A stretch of DNA of 7,108 nucleotides, from contig CAIYOB010001543.1 in NCBI GenBank assembly GCA_903927685.1, forward strand, positions 1 to 7,108, in the 5' to 3' direction. Position numbers and translations under genes: made by a program. Below the pieces are notes generated by a model. That model ran no database searches. It had not been told where the DNA came from and worked only from the letters and a program-made list of their open reading frames with translations. The DNA is from an uncultured Planctomycetaceae bacterium (GTDB lineage Bacteria > Planctomycetota > Planctomycetia > Pirellulales > Pirellulaceae). Each line of letters begins with the position of its first letter. Positions within the stretch are counted from its first letter, which is position 1. Below, piece by piece: positions 1-6,425 of this stretch.

Positions 1-19
1 GGCAGCGACGGCCGAAGGC

Positions 20-1396
20 TTACGGCGCAAAGAACGTGTAGTAGGGGGCGCCTCGCGCGATTCGCTGGACGTACAGCCCGGCCTCCCGCAGGTGATAGTC
101 GCCCCACAGACAAGCTTCGCCGCAGGGGATCTTGCGCCCGGCTGGAATGTGATCCCAGCCCCGCGGCCGGTGGTAGATCGTGTGCAGTAGCAGGCCCTGA
201 TGCTCCGCCTGCACCGACAAATACGGCTCGGCCAACAGGGTTTTCAGGACCGTCAAACCCGCTTGCCAGTACCGCCGCCCAGCGGCATCTCCGGACTGCT
301 GCAGGTATTGGCCGAACCGCAATAGCCCCTGAGCGGCGATGGCGGCCGCCGAGCTGTCCACTGGCTCGAAATCGTTGAACGGTTCCGCCGGGCGATTCTG
401 GTAATCTCCCAGGTGAATCAGGCCCGGCGCCCCGGTGTCCCAGTAGGGCACGCCGTCCGTCGGCGTACTCTCGAGGTAAAAGTCGCACGTGGCCGCCGCG
501 GCCTCCCGCAGCAGCGGCTCGACAGTCTGCCGGCCGCCCATCGCCGCCAGGGCCGCGTCGCCCAGGACCGCCAAGTACTCCAGTTGCTCGGCGTACCCGC
601 ACATAATCCACGCCAAGCCACGCGTCCAAGTGCTGAAGGGGCTGTAGCCCTGCTGCGTGCTGGGACAGCGATATCGTCCGTCGTTCGTGTTGAAGATGCT
701 CTCGTGCACCACGCGGCCGCGGACATCGTACGCATCCCGGCCGGCGCCGTAATAGACGTTGTACTTGGCGGTCGTCCGAGCATGCTGCACCAGCCGGTCC
801 AGCAGCGAGACCGCCGCATCGTTCTCTCCCATCAACGCGTGCCCCAGCTGGTGAGCCAGGGCCAGCGCCCGCAAGGACCGAATCGTGTCGGAAAACAGCG
901 AGTGCGGCCCGTTGAACGAGTAGATGTATCCGTCGCCGTCGCGGGTGGTGCTCCAGCGAGCGGCCTGCACGGCTCCGCTGGCCTTCAGCGCCAGCTCATA
1001 GAAATCCCGTTCCCGGGCGTCGTAGGGAATGCGGCCTTCGAGCATCAGCCGCCGCAAGTTGCCGTAGGTGCTGACATTGTTGAACCCGTGGTCGTGCACG
1101 CCGACGTGGGTCACGTGCGACGCCATCCGCGCGATCGTGTTCGACCGTCCCAGTTCCAAGAACCGCTCATCACCCGTCGCGTCGAACTGCAGGATGGCCG
1201 AGCCGAACTGAAACCCCTGGGTCCATTCGGTCCAGCCTTGCGACGTGTAGCGTCCGGCCACGGTGAACACGGGCGTTCCCTGCGTCGGCTGCCACGTCTG
1301 TTCCAGCGAATTCAGTTTGGCTGCGGACAGTTCCCACATCCGCTGCAGAGCGGGAAGCAAGTCGGCGGGCTGGAGACGATCGTCGATGGTAATCAT
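20..1396 (-). CDS. GH88-family glycoside hydrolase (unsaturated glucuronyl/uronyl hydrolase)
   Basis: This 458-residue protein resembles glycoside hydrolase family 88. Those enzymes remove 4,5-unsaturated uronic acids from the non-reducing end of oligosaccharides made by polysaccharide lyases, by hydrating the C4-C5 double bond. Family-like segments run in order: WTQGFQFG (58-65), HDHGF (101-105), SDTIRSL (169-175), STWTRGLAW (255-263), DSSAAAIAAQGLL (347-359) and ACLWGDYHLREA (428-439). D102 and D170 align by eye with the two catalytic aspartates of Bacillus UGL (Asp88 and Asp149). The length is normal and the C-terminus is intact. There is no signal peptide, so it probably acts in the cytosol on imported disaccharides. 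The ATG lies four bases after the stop of the TraB-like gene, and a weak GGAAG sits inside that gene's last codons, so the two are probably co-transcribed and coupled. The exact substrate (pectin-, ulvan- or glycosaminoglycan-derived) cannot be read from the sequence. Confidence 0.85.
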   Translation of the reverse strand: MITIDDRLQPADLLPALQRMWELSAAKLNSLEQTWQPTQGTPVFTVAGRYTSQGWTEWTQGFQFGSAILQFDATGDERFLELGRSNTIARMASHVTHVGVHDHGFNNVSTYGNLRRLMLEGRIPYDARERDFYELALKASGAVQAARWSTTRDGDGYIYSFNGPHSLFSDTIRSLRALALAHQLGHALMGENDAAVSLLDRLVQHARTTAKYNVYYGAGRDAYDVRGRVVHESIFNTNDGRYRCPSTQQGYSPFSTWTRGLAWIMCGYAEQLEYLAVLGDAALAAMGGRQTVEPLLREAAAATCDFYLESTPTDGVPYWDTGAPGLIHLGDYQNRPAEPFNDFEPVDSSAAAIAAQGLLRFGQYLQQSGDAAGRRYWQAGLTVLKTLLAEPYLSVQAEHQGLLLHTIYHRPRGWDHIPAGRKIPCGEACLWGDYHLREAGLYVQRIARGAPYYTFFAP

Positions 1397-1400
1397 GGGC

Positions 1401-2342
1401 CTACTTCCGCTCGGACGAAGCCGCGGACGGGCTCAGCGACCAGGCGGTCACCCAGTCGGTGCCCGTTTCCCGCATGCCGAAATCCTGTTCCAGCCGGCGC
1501 TTCATGTCGGGCAGGTGCCCCGCGCCGTAGAACACGGCAATCTTCTTGCGGCCTTTGGCAATCTCGCGGCTCAGAACTTCAAACGCCTTCTTGTTGCGTT
1601 CGGTGATGATCGTCGAGCCCTCGGGACCGTCGAACATGCTGACCTCGCCCTCCAAGTCGGTGAACTGCTTGGCCATGACCAGCTTCAGCCGCTGGGCGCG
1701 GTCCTTGGCAAACAGGGCGGCCAGCAGCTGAAAGTCGCTCGTGCCCACGGGATCATTGGCCTGTTCCGCCATCGCTCGCCCCAGCATCCGGAAGAACATC
1801 CCGGCAAAACTCTCGTTGCGACTCTTCATCGTCGCCTCAAACTCTTCCGGACTCATGTCCGCATGGACGAGATTCTTCCGGGCATAGTCGATCCCGTCCA
1901 ACTGGTACTCGAGGCCCAGCAGCGACTTCATGCCCACCTGCATCCCGCCGACCACCGATCCGGTCCCCTGTCCGGGCTGCGGCACGTTCGCGTCTTCGCG
2001 GGCAACCAGTTCGTACAAGACCGCTTCGTACTTGCGGAACCGCCGATTCAGTTCGTCGTAATACGCCTTGTCGCCAATGTGGATCGCCCCGATCAGATCC
2101 ACCTGGACGCCCTGATTCTGCTCGCCAGCCGCCGCAAAGCGGACAATCGCCGTCTGCAACGCAGTCGGCTTCTTGTCGTCGTCTTCGGCCAAGCGGACAT
2201 ACTTCGGGGCGTCCTTGTTGGCCTGTTTCTCGGCGCCGGCATCCTGCTTGGTGTCCGGCTCTGACGACGCAGCATGCACCCAACCGCCGGATATCAAGGC
2301 CAGCAGGGCAGTGATCAAGGGCATTCGAATTCTGTTTAACAT
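1401..2342 (-). CDS. Secreted TraB/GumN-type protein (TIKI/PrgY superfamily)
   Basis: This 313-residue protein has a predicted signal peptide and the two GxxH signatures of the TraB/GumN (TIKI-like) family. The signal is R4/R6, then a hydrophobic stretch ending VHA, with cleavage near residue 24. The first signature is LIGAIHIGD around H88, followed by YELV with E111. The second is GAGHLPDM around H276, close to the C-terminus. TERNKKA (247-253) matches the conserved ER segment between them. Characterised relatives include TIKI metalloproteases and pheromone-shutdown proteins; most bacterial members have no known substrate. I chose ATG 2342 because GGAG lies six bases upstream and the signal peptide begins there. 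The frame stays open to a GTG at 2378, which has no Shine-Dalgarno and lies about eight bases from the predicted transcription start. Residues 25-55 are a charged linker. It is the first gene of a unit with GH88. Family call is firm; function unknown. Confidence 0.82.
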   Translation of the reverse strand: MLNRIRMPLITALLALISGGWVHAASSEPDTKQDAGAEKQANKDAPKYVRLAEDDDKKPTALQTAIVRFAAAGEQNQGVQVDLIGAIHIGDKAYYDELNRRFRKYEAVLYELVAREDANVPQPGQGTGSVVGGMQVGMKSLLGLEYQLDGIDYARKNLVHADMSPEEFEATMKSRNESFAGMFFRMLGRAMAEQANDPVGTSDFQLLAALFAKDRAQRLKLVMAKQFTDLEGEVSMFDGPEGSTIITERNKKAFEVLSREIAKGRKKIAVFYGAGHLPDMKRRLEQDFGMRETGTDWVTAWSLSPSAASSERK

Positions 2343-2355
2343 TCGTGTCTCCACC

Positions 2356-2422
2356 ACGGTGGGTTGTTGTTCGCACACGGTCGAGTCGTCGAATTATAGA
2401 CGGAGCCAGCGGGCAAACGCAA
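2356..2422 (-). promoter_or_regulatory. Promoter of the TraB-GH88 unit
   Basis: On the minus strand a perfect TATAAT lies at 2393-2398. A possible -35 box, TTGCGT at 2417-2422, is 18 bases upstream and is only a partial match to TTGACA. The predicted transcript would start near 2386 and carry a leader of about 44 bases, with GGAG six bases before the ATG at 2342. This implies that TraB-GH88 can be transcribed independently of RNase R. The -10 box is clear; the -35 box is inferred. Confidence 0.6.
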
Positions 2423-2431
2423 TTCGTTTGC
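2413..2431. promoter_or_regulatory. Candidate operator palindrome
   Basis: The 19-base sequence GCAAACGCAATTCGTTTGC has perfect 7-base arms (2413-2419 and 2425-2431) around a 5-base centre. It covers the probable -35 element of the TraB-GH88 promoter, the usual place for a dimeric repressor to block RNA polymerase. On the minus strand no T-run follows it, so it is unlikely to be an RNase R terminator. No regulator gene is visible in the window, so the binding protein is unknown. Confidence 0.4.
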
Positions 2432-2584
2432 ACCCCATGATTTTGTCAGGCGACCGGCCGTACGGAGGACTGGAGGGGCTCGTTCCCAAGCGGCCGTCCA
2501 TGGCTCGAGCGACAGGGAATGGGTCGACGCCGAACGAGGTCGACCGCCAGGCCCTGCCGCCACGAGCGGTGTCCGCCGAGCGGC

Positions 2585-4951
2585 TCAGCTGCGGCGGCGT
2601 TTGGCCGTTCGCTTCGCCGCTTGGCGCTGCAGGTCCGCTTTCTTCTTAATCCGGCCCTTTGGCCGCGGCTTGGGCGCGGTCAGGGACTTGCGGCCGGACG
2701 GCTGATCCAGTCGCCGCACCAGGCGGAAATCGAGTTCGCGGCGGCCGATGTCCACGTGGGCGATCTCGACTTGCACCAGATCGCCCAACCGATAGCTGTG
2801 CCCGTGCCGGTACCCGGTCAGCGAGTGGGTCTGCTTGTCGTAGCGGTAGAAGTCGTCGGCCAGCGCGTCGATGCGGATCATGCCCTCGGCCGGTAGTTCG
2901 ATGCCCTGCGCGAACAGCCCGAATTCTTCGACGCCCGTAATTACGGCCTCCAGCGGTTCGCCGATGCGGTGACTCAGGAACGTCAGCAGCTTGACCTTGA
3001 TCAGTTCGCGTTCCGCCGCCTCCGCCCGCTGTTCGCGTTCCGAGCAGTGCTGGCCCAGCACGGCCAGATAGTCGAAATCGTCCGGCGGCCGCGTGCCCCG
3101 CGCCAAGGCGTCCAGCATGCGGTGGATGACCAGGTCGGGATAGCGGCGGATCGGCGAGGTGAAGTGGCAATAGTGCTTGCTGTGCAGCGCGTAATGGCCT
3201 TCTTCGTGCGGCGCGTAGACGGCTTTCTGCATGCTCCGCAGCACGGCGTAATGGACGGCCTGTTCGCGCGGCTCGCCCCGAACCAGTTCGACCACCCGCT
3301 TGATCTCGAACCGGTTCTGCAGGCTCTCACAGTCGATGCCCAGTTCGCGGACGAAGTCGGTCAGCGCGTGCAGCTTGCGGGGATCCGGCGGCTCGTGGAC
3401 GCGGCGGAGGAAGTTCAGGTCCTTGTCGTTCAGGTGCTGGGCCACCGCCTCGTTGGCCGCCAGCATGAACTCTTCGATGATTTGGTGGCTGACCGTGTGC
3501 TGGACCGTGTGGGCCCCCGAGACACGGCCCTTCTTGTCCAGGTCGATCTTGATCTCCGGCAGCGTCAGCTCGATCGCGCCGTTGCTCAGCCGGCGGCGAC
3601 GGAGGAGCATGGCCAGTTCGTGCATCCGGCCGAGCAGGGCGAACACGCCGGTGGTGAGCTTCGACTTCCAGCGGTGCGGCTCGGCCAGGAACTCGTCGAC
3701 CTCTTCATAGCTGAAGCGGCGTTTGCTGCGGATCGCCGAGTTGTGGAAATCCGCCCCCACGCGGGCTCCGTCCGCGGTGAATTCTATGAACACCGACTTG
3801 GCATACCGCACCTTGTCGGGCTGCAAGCTGGCCAGGCCGTTGCAGATCAGTTCCGGCAGCATGGGCAGCACGCGGTCCGGCAAGTAGACGCTGGTGCCCC
3901 GTTCGCGGGCATCCTGGTCCAGCGGCGAGCCGGCCGGCACGAAATGGGCCACATCGGCGATGTGGACGCCCAGCCGCCAGTGGCCGTTGTCCAATTGCTG
4001 GAGCGAGATGGCGTCGTCGAAATCCCGGGCGTCCTTGGGGTCGATCGTGACAATCGTCTCCTCGGTCAGGTCCAGGCGGTCGCCGATCGATTCGTCGAAC
4101 CGCTCGGCCTGGACGCGGGCCGTGTCCATGACGTGCAGCGGGAAGCGGTCCGGCAGATTGAACTCGCGGATGATGGACAGCGTGTCGACGCCCGGCGCGC
4201 CGCGGGCACCCAGGACTTCGACGATCACGCCTTCGCCGGCATGGAAATGCGTGGGAAAGCGGATCATCTCGATCACGACCTTGTCGCCTTCCAGCGCGTT
4301 CTTGGCCCCCGGATCACCGACGGGAACCGGCTCGGCGACCACGTTGCCGTCGATCTGGACGTACGCCTGGCCGCCGCGTTCCTGGTAGGTGCCGACGAAC
4401 TGGTTCGTCTCCCGTTCGACGATTTCGACGATCGCTCCGGTGGTCTTGGTCTCGCCGCGGTGCCGCGGTTTGAGCCGGACCTTGACGACGTCGCCGGTAG
4501 ACGCGTCGGCCGTTTTGCGGAGCGGAATGAAAATATCGCAGTCGCGGCCTGCGGACGGCGGCGTGCCGACGGGCCGCACAAAACCGTACCCCTTGGCCGC
4601 TCGCCGGAACTCGCCGGTCACCAGCGCCCGGTCGGCTTTGCCCGGCGCCCGGGCGGTCTTGGGCTCTTGCGCCTCGGTCAATGCGGCCGGCTCGAATGCC
4701 TCCGGCTCGGCCATCTCCGCCTGTTCCGGCGCGGGCTTGGGCCGCTTGACCAGATGCTTGTCGCCGTAGGCAATCTTGCCTTCCCGGGCGAGACGTTTCA
4801 CGGCCTTGCGCAGCTCACGGGCCCGCTCTTTGGGCAGTCCCAGCTGCTTGGCGATGACTTTTGGCTTGACCGGCTGGTAACCCGGCGAATGGACGAGGCG
4901 GAGGATCAATTCCTGCAAATCGGTGGGAGCGGTATCGTTCATGCGTGACAT
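2585..4951 (-). CDS. rnr: Ribonuclease R (RNB/RNase II family 3'-5' exoribonuclease)
   Basis: RNase R degrades structured RNA processively from the 3' end and takes part in mRNA, tRNA and rRNA quality control in the cytosol. Positions count from ATG 4951 (788 residues). An N-terminal winged-helix segment (about 11-65) leads to an Ala/Glu/Pro-rich linker (about 70-108). Two cold-shock-like OB domains follow (about 110-163 and 185-250). The RNB core carries IDPKDARDFDDA, with metal-binding aspartates D304, D310, D312 and D313. HFTSPIRRYPDLVIHR (around 596-611) is the second RNB signature. An S1 domain (about 667-749) and a lysine/arginine-rich tail (about 754-788) complete the RNase R rather than RNase II architecture. 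The start is chosen at 4951 because AGGA lies five bases upstream. The frame stays open to an ATG at 4999 with no Shine-Dalgarno; that would add 16 proline-rich residues unlike the family. ATG 4942 is another option. It diverges from the BMC gene and looks complete. Confidence 0.95.
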   Translation of the reverse strand: MSRMNDTAPTDLQELILRLVHSPGYQPVKPKVIAKQLGLPKERARELRKAVKRLAREGKIAYGDKHLVKRPKPAPEQAEMAEPEAFEPAALTEAQEPKTARAPGKADRALVTGEFRRAAKGYGFVRPVGTPPSAGRDCDIFIPLRKTADASTGDVVKVRLKPRHRGETKTTGAIVEIVERETNQFVGTYQERGGQAYVQIDGNVVAEPVPVGDPGAKNALEGDKVVIEMIRFPTHFHAGEGVIVEVLGARGAPGVDTLSIIREFNLPDRFPLHVMDTARVQAERFDESIGDRLDLTEETIVTIDPKDARDFDDAISLQQLDNGHWRLGVHIADVAHFVPAGSPLDQDARERGTSVYLPDRVLPMLPELICNGLASLQPDKVRYAKSVFIEFTADGARVGADFHNSAIRSKRRFSYEEVDEFLAEPHRWKSKLTTGVFALLGRMHELAMLLRRRRLSNGAIELTLPEIKIDLDKKGRVSGAHTVQHTVSHQIIEEFMLAANEAVAQHLNDKDLNFLRRVHEPPDPRKLHALTDFVRELGIDCESLQNRFEIKRVVELVRGEPREQAVHYAVLRSMQKAVYAPHEEGHYALHSKHYCHFTSPIRRYPDLVIHRMLDALARGTRPPDDFDYLAVLGQHCSEREQRAEAAERELIKVKLLTFLSHRIGEPLEAVITGVEEFGLFAQGIELPAEGMIRIDALADDFYRYDKQTHSLTGYRHGHSYRLGDLVQVEIAHVDIGRRELDFRLVRRLDQPSGRKSLTAPKPRPKGRIKKKADLQRQAAKRTAKRRRS

Positions 4952-5055
4952 TGTAGTCCTGTGCGGCGGAAAGTCGATGCTGGGGGGGTGAGCCGGCATC
5001 GCCAGAATATGCTAGAATTCGGAGGATCTTCGAAAACACGAACGACGGTGTAGCC
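4952..5055. promoter_or_regulatory. Divergent intergenic region between rnr and the BMC-T gene
   Basis: These 104 bases must carry signals for both divergent genes. On the plus strand TAGAAT at 5013-5018 is a possible -10 box, but no convincing -35 lies upstream. On the minus strand TATTCT (complement of 5004-5009) is a weak -10 candidate. If used, transcription would begin near 4997, which would exclude the upstream ATG 4999 as the RNase R start. GGAGG at 5021-5025 is unaccompanied by a standard start codon at normal spacing. Confidence 0.35.
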
Positions 5056-5697
5056 TTGAATCGCGCCCTGGGACTGCTGGAAACAACCGGTTTTTCGCCT
5101 GCCTTGGCGGCATTGGACGCCATGGACAAGGCGGCCGGGATCGTCGTCGTGCAGGCTGAATTGAACGACATGCTGGGCGTGTGCATCAAGATCCAGGGGG
5201 AATTGGCGGCGGTGCAAGCAGCAATCCAGGTTGGACAAGCGGTCGCCGAGCAGATGGGCGGCCGTCCGGTGGGGGGCGTCGTCCCCCGTCCCGCCGATAC
5301 CGCTTGGCCCGCGGTGCTCAGTCCGCCGGAATTCAATCCGCTGATTCAGCAGGACGTCGTCGTTTTCCCCGTTTACGAGCGTGCGCCGCAACAGAGGCAG
5401 GACAAGGAGCAGACTGTGGACCATCCCGCATCGTACGCGCTGGGCCTGATCGAGACCCAAGGCTTTACGGCCGTCTTCGAGGCGATCGACAGCGCCTGCA
5501 AGGCGGCAAATGTCCAAGTCGTGGGCAAGGAGAAATTGGGCGGCGGCTACGTCACCGTCATCATCCGCGGGGATGTCGCGGCCGTGAAAGCGGCCGTGGA
5601 AGCGGGAAAAACAAAGGTCGAAGGACTCGGCAAGCTGATCGCAGCTCACGTGATTCCGCGTCCCAGCGAAGGCGTTCTGGGCCTGCTGCCGAAATAA
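5056..5697 (+). CDS. Tandem BMC-domain shell protein (BMC-T class)
   Basis: This 213-residue protein contains two canonical, non-permuted bacterial microcompartment domains and should form a pseudohexameric trimer tile in a protein shell. Domain 1 (about 3-87) opens with RALGLLETTGF; domain 2 (about 127-213) opens with YALGLIETQGF. Each has the edge-lysine segment (DAMDKAA with K25, DSACKAA with K149) and ends in PRP. Domain 2 has a standard pore loop (KLGGGY, 160-165) followed by VTVIIRGDVAAVKAAVEAG. The domain 1 loop is atypical (ELNDMLG, 35-41). The linker (about 88-124) is long and polar, making the protein longer than PduT-like shells of about 184 residues. Cysteines C43 and C148 do not suggest a pore Fe-S site. 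TTG 5056 is the only start that keeps domain 1 intact; the next useful ATG, at 5122, would delete its first strand. The Shine-Dalgarno is weak. No enzyme, BMC-H or BMC-P gene is adjacent. Confidence 0.88.
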   Translation: MNRALGLLETTGFSPALAALDAMDKAAGIVVVQAELNDMLGVCIKIQGELAAVQAAIQVGQAVAEQMGGRPVGGVVPRPADTAWPAVLSPPEFNPLIQQDVVVFPVYERAPQQRQDKEQTVDHPASYALGLIETQGFTAVFEAIDSACKAANVQVVGKEKLGGGYVTVIIRGDVAAVKAAVEAGKTKVEGLGKLIAAHVIPRPSEGVLGLLPK

Positions 5698-5939
5698 CCG
5701 TTTGCCTCCGCGAGCCTCACGCCAGACAGCGGTTCGTCTTTCCCCGTTGACAGGATCCGATGCTGCATTGAGCATCGCCACGTATGTCGAAGATGCGCTG
5801 CCACGCGAGGCTCGCCCCGGGTCCGATACACATGGGTTGCCAGGAGTCGGCACACCTCCTTTCCGAGAGAGAAGAATCACGGCATCTCAGCTGGGCGACT
5901 AACCCAGCCTGCCATGAGGACCGCCGTTCCACAATTCTG
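5698..5939. other. Intergenic region downstream of BMC-T, with inverted repeats
   Basis: I find no supported gene here. A hairpin CGATGCT-GCATTG-AGCATCG lies at 5758-5777. It is enclosed by 12-base arms with one mismatch (5710-5721 and 5804-5815), which together could fold as a two-tier stem in the 3' untranslated region of the BMC gene. No T-run follows either stem, so neither is a standard intrinsic terminator. A perfect TTGACA at 5747-5752 has no -10 box at proper spacing. Confidence 0.4.
5881..5913 (-). terminator. Possible terminator of the small membrane-protein gene
   Basis: An inverted repeat GCTGGG (5890-5895) / CCCAGC (5903-5908) has a 7-base loop. It is flanked by GGCA (5881-5884) / TGCC (5910-5913), which can extend the stem past an internal loop. 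It lies 27 bases after the stop of the small minus-strand gene. Read in that direction the stem is followed by pyrimidine-rich, only moderately T-rich sequence (TGATTCTTCTCTCTC), so it is a weak intrinsic-terminator candidate. Confidence 0.35.
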
Positions 5940-6110
5940 TCAGGTCACGTGCATTGAGGACGGCCCTCCCAGAACTTCCGCGGCGACCAGAAGCAGCGCC
6001 AGGGCCACGACGACCAGCACGACGATCAAGCCCGTCCACCGATCGTGCCGCAACTGCGGATCCCGGCGTTCCCGGCCTTCGATCATTGTGCCTCGCGCCG
6101 CGTACCCCAT
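5940..6110 (-). CDS. Small single-pass membrane protein (56 aa), unknown function
   Basis: I do not recognise a family. The predicted 56-residue protein has an arginine-rich, hydrophilic N-terminal part (residues 1-25, ending RHDRW). One strongly hydrophobic helix follows (about 26-47, mostly Leu, Val and Ala), then a nine-residue polar tail ending SSMHVT. The positive-inside rule predicts the N-terminus in the cytosol. The start is ATG 6110, because GGGAGGT at 6116-6122 (minus strand) lies five bases upstream and is one of the strongest Shine-Dalgarno sequences in the window. The frame is open 23 codons further, to an ATG at 6179, but those residues are arginine-rich and lack a ribosome site. 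It stands alone on the minus strand between the plus-strand BMC-T and DUF1080 genes. I see no clear promoter. The ribosome site and TM segment support a real gene; chance remains possible at this length. Confidence 0.6.
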   Translation of the reverse strand: MGYAARGTMIEGRERRDPQLRHDRWTGLIVVLVVVALALLLVAAEVLGGPSSMHVT

Positions 6111-6425
6111 GCGCCACCTCCCGTGCGCCCAAACGGCAATCCGACCAAGGTTTCGTCTTCCACGATCAAGTTGCCGCAAACCTGGTGCCAGTCAGCGTTC
6201 CGTCCCCCAGCAGTTGCAGGCCTTTGTTGTTAATCCTTGCGAATTAAGGGATTATGGCGACTCGGGATGGCCGGCGATGGCCTATGAGGCTGTAACCGAT
6301 GGGGATTGTCGTGCAGCAAAGCGCACTTTTGTGCCGCTCCGCACACTGTGACGCTGGGTCATTTCTTGGTATCTATATGGACTGCAATCGTTCGCAACCG
6401 TTGTTCTTCCACAGAAAGGGTCACC
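6111..6425. other. Intergenic region between the small gene and the DUF1080 gene
   Basis: I find no supported gene. It holds the 5' regions of two divergent genes. TAATCC (6231-6236) and GGATTA (6249-6254) form an inverted repeat that can extend to 8 paired bases with one bulged G, in a locally AT-rich patch. AGCGCAC-TTTT-GTGCCGCT at 6320-6338 can fold as a 7-pair hairpin with one bulge in the probable leader or promoter of the DUF1080 gene. A TA-rich stretch at 6370-6378 (TATCTATAT) could supply a -10 box, but no -35 match is convincing. Confidence 0.4.

Noticed and set aside
413..1606. A 397-codon plus-strand open frame across GH88 and TraB
   Set aside because: It is antisense to two well-supported genes, spans their junction, and is low-complexity Arg/Pro/Gln-rich without domain signatures.
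2522..2545. GGTCGAC/GTCGACC inverted repeat downstream of RNase R as a terminator
   Set aside because: Seven paired bases but no T-run on the minus-strand side and a 10-base loop; GTCGAC is itself self-complementary, so the match is partly trivial.
2969..4948. A 659-codon open frame on the plus strand opposite RNase R
   Set aside because: It mirrors a high-GC gene with strong third-position bias. The translation has no recognisable domain, while the opposite strand encodes full RNase R with catalytic motifs.
5747..5752. Perfect TTGACA
   Set aside because: No -10-like hexamer lies 15-19 bases downstream; an inverted repeat occupies that place.
5914..5977. Approximate direct repeat (TGAGGACCGCC... 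and TGAGGACGGCC..., 39 bases apart)
   Set aside because: About 17 of 25 positions match and identity fades after the first 11 bases, so chance is sufficient.
5914..6351. A 145-codon plus-strand open frame in the intergenic region
   Set aside because: It has no ribosome site, an Arg/Ser/Thr-rich composition and no recognisable domain. It lies opposite the better-supported small membrane-protein gene.
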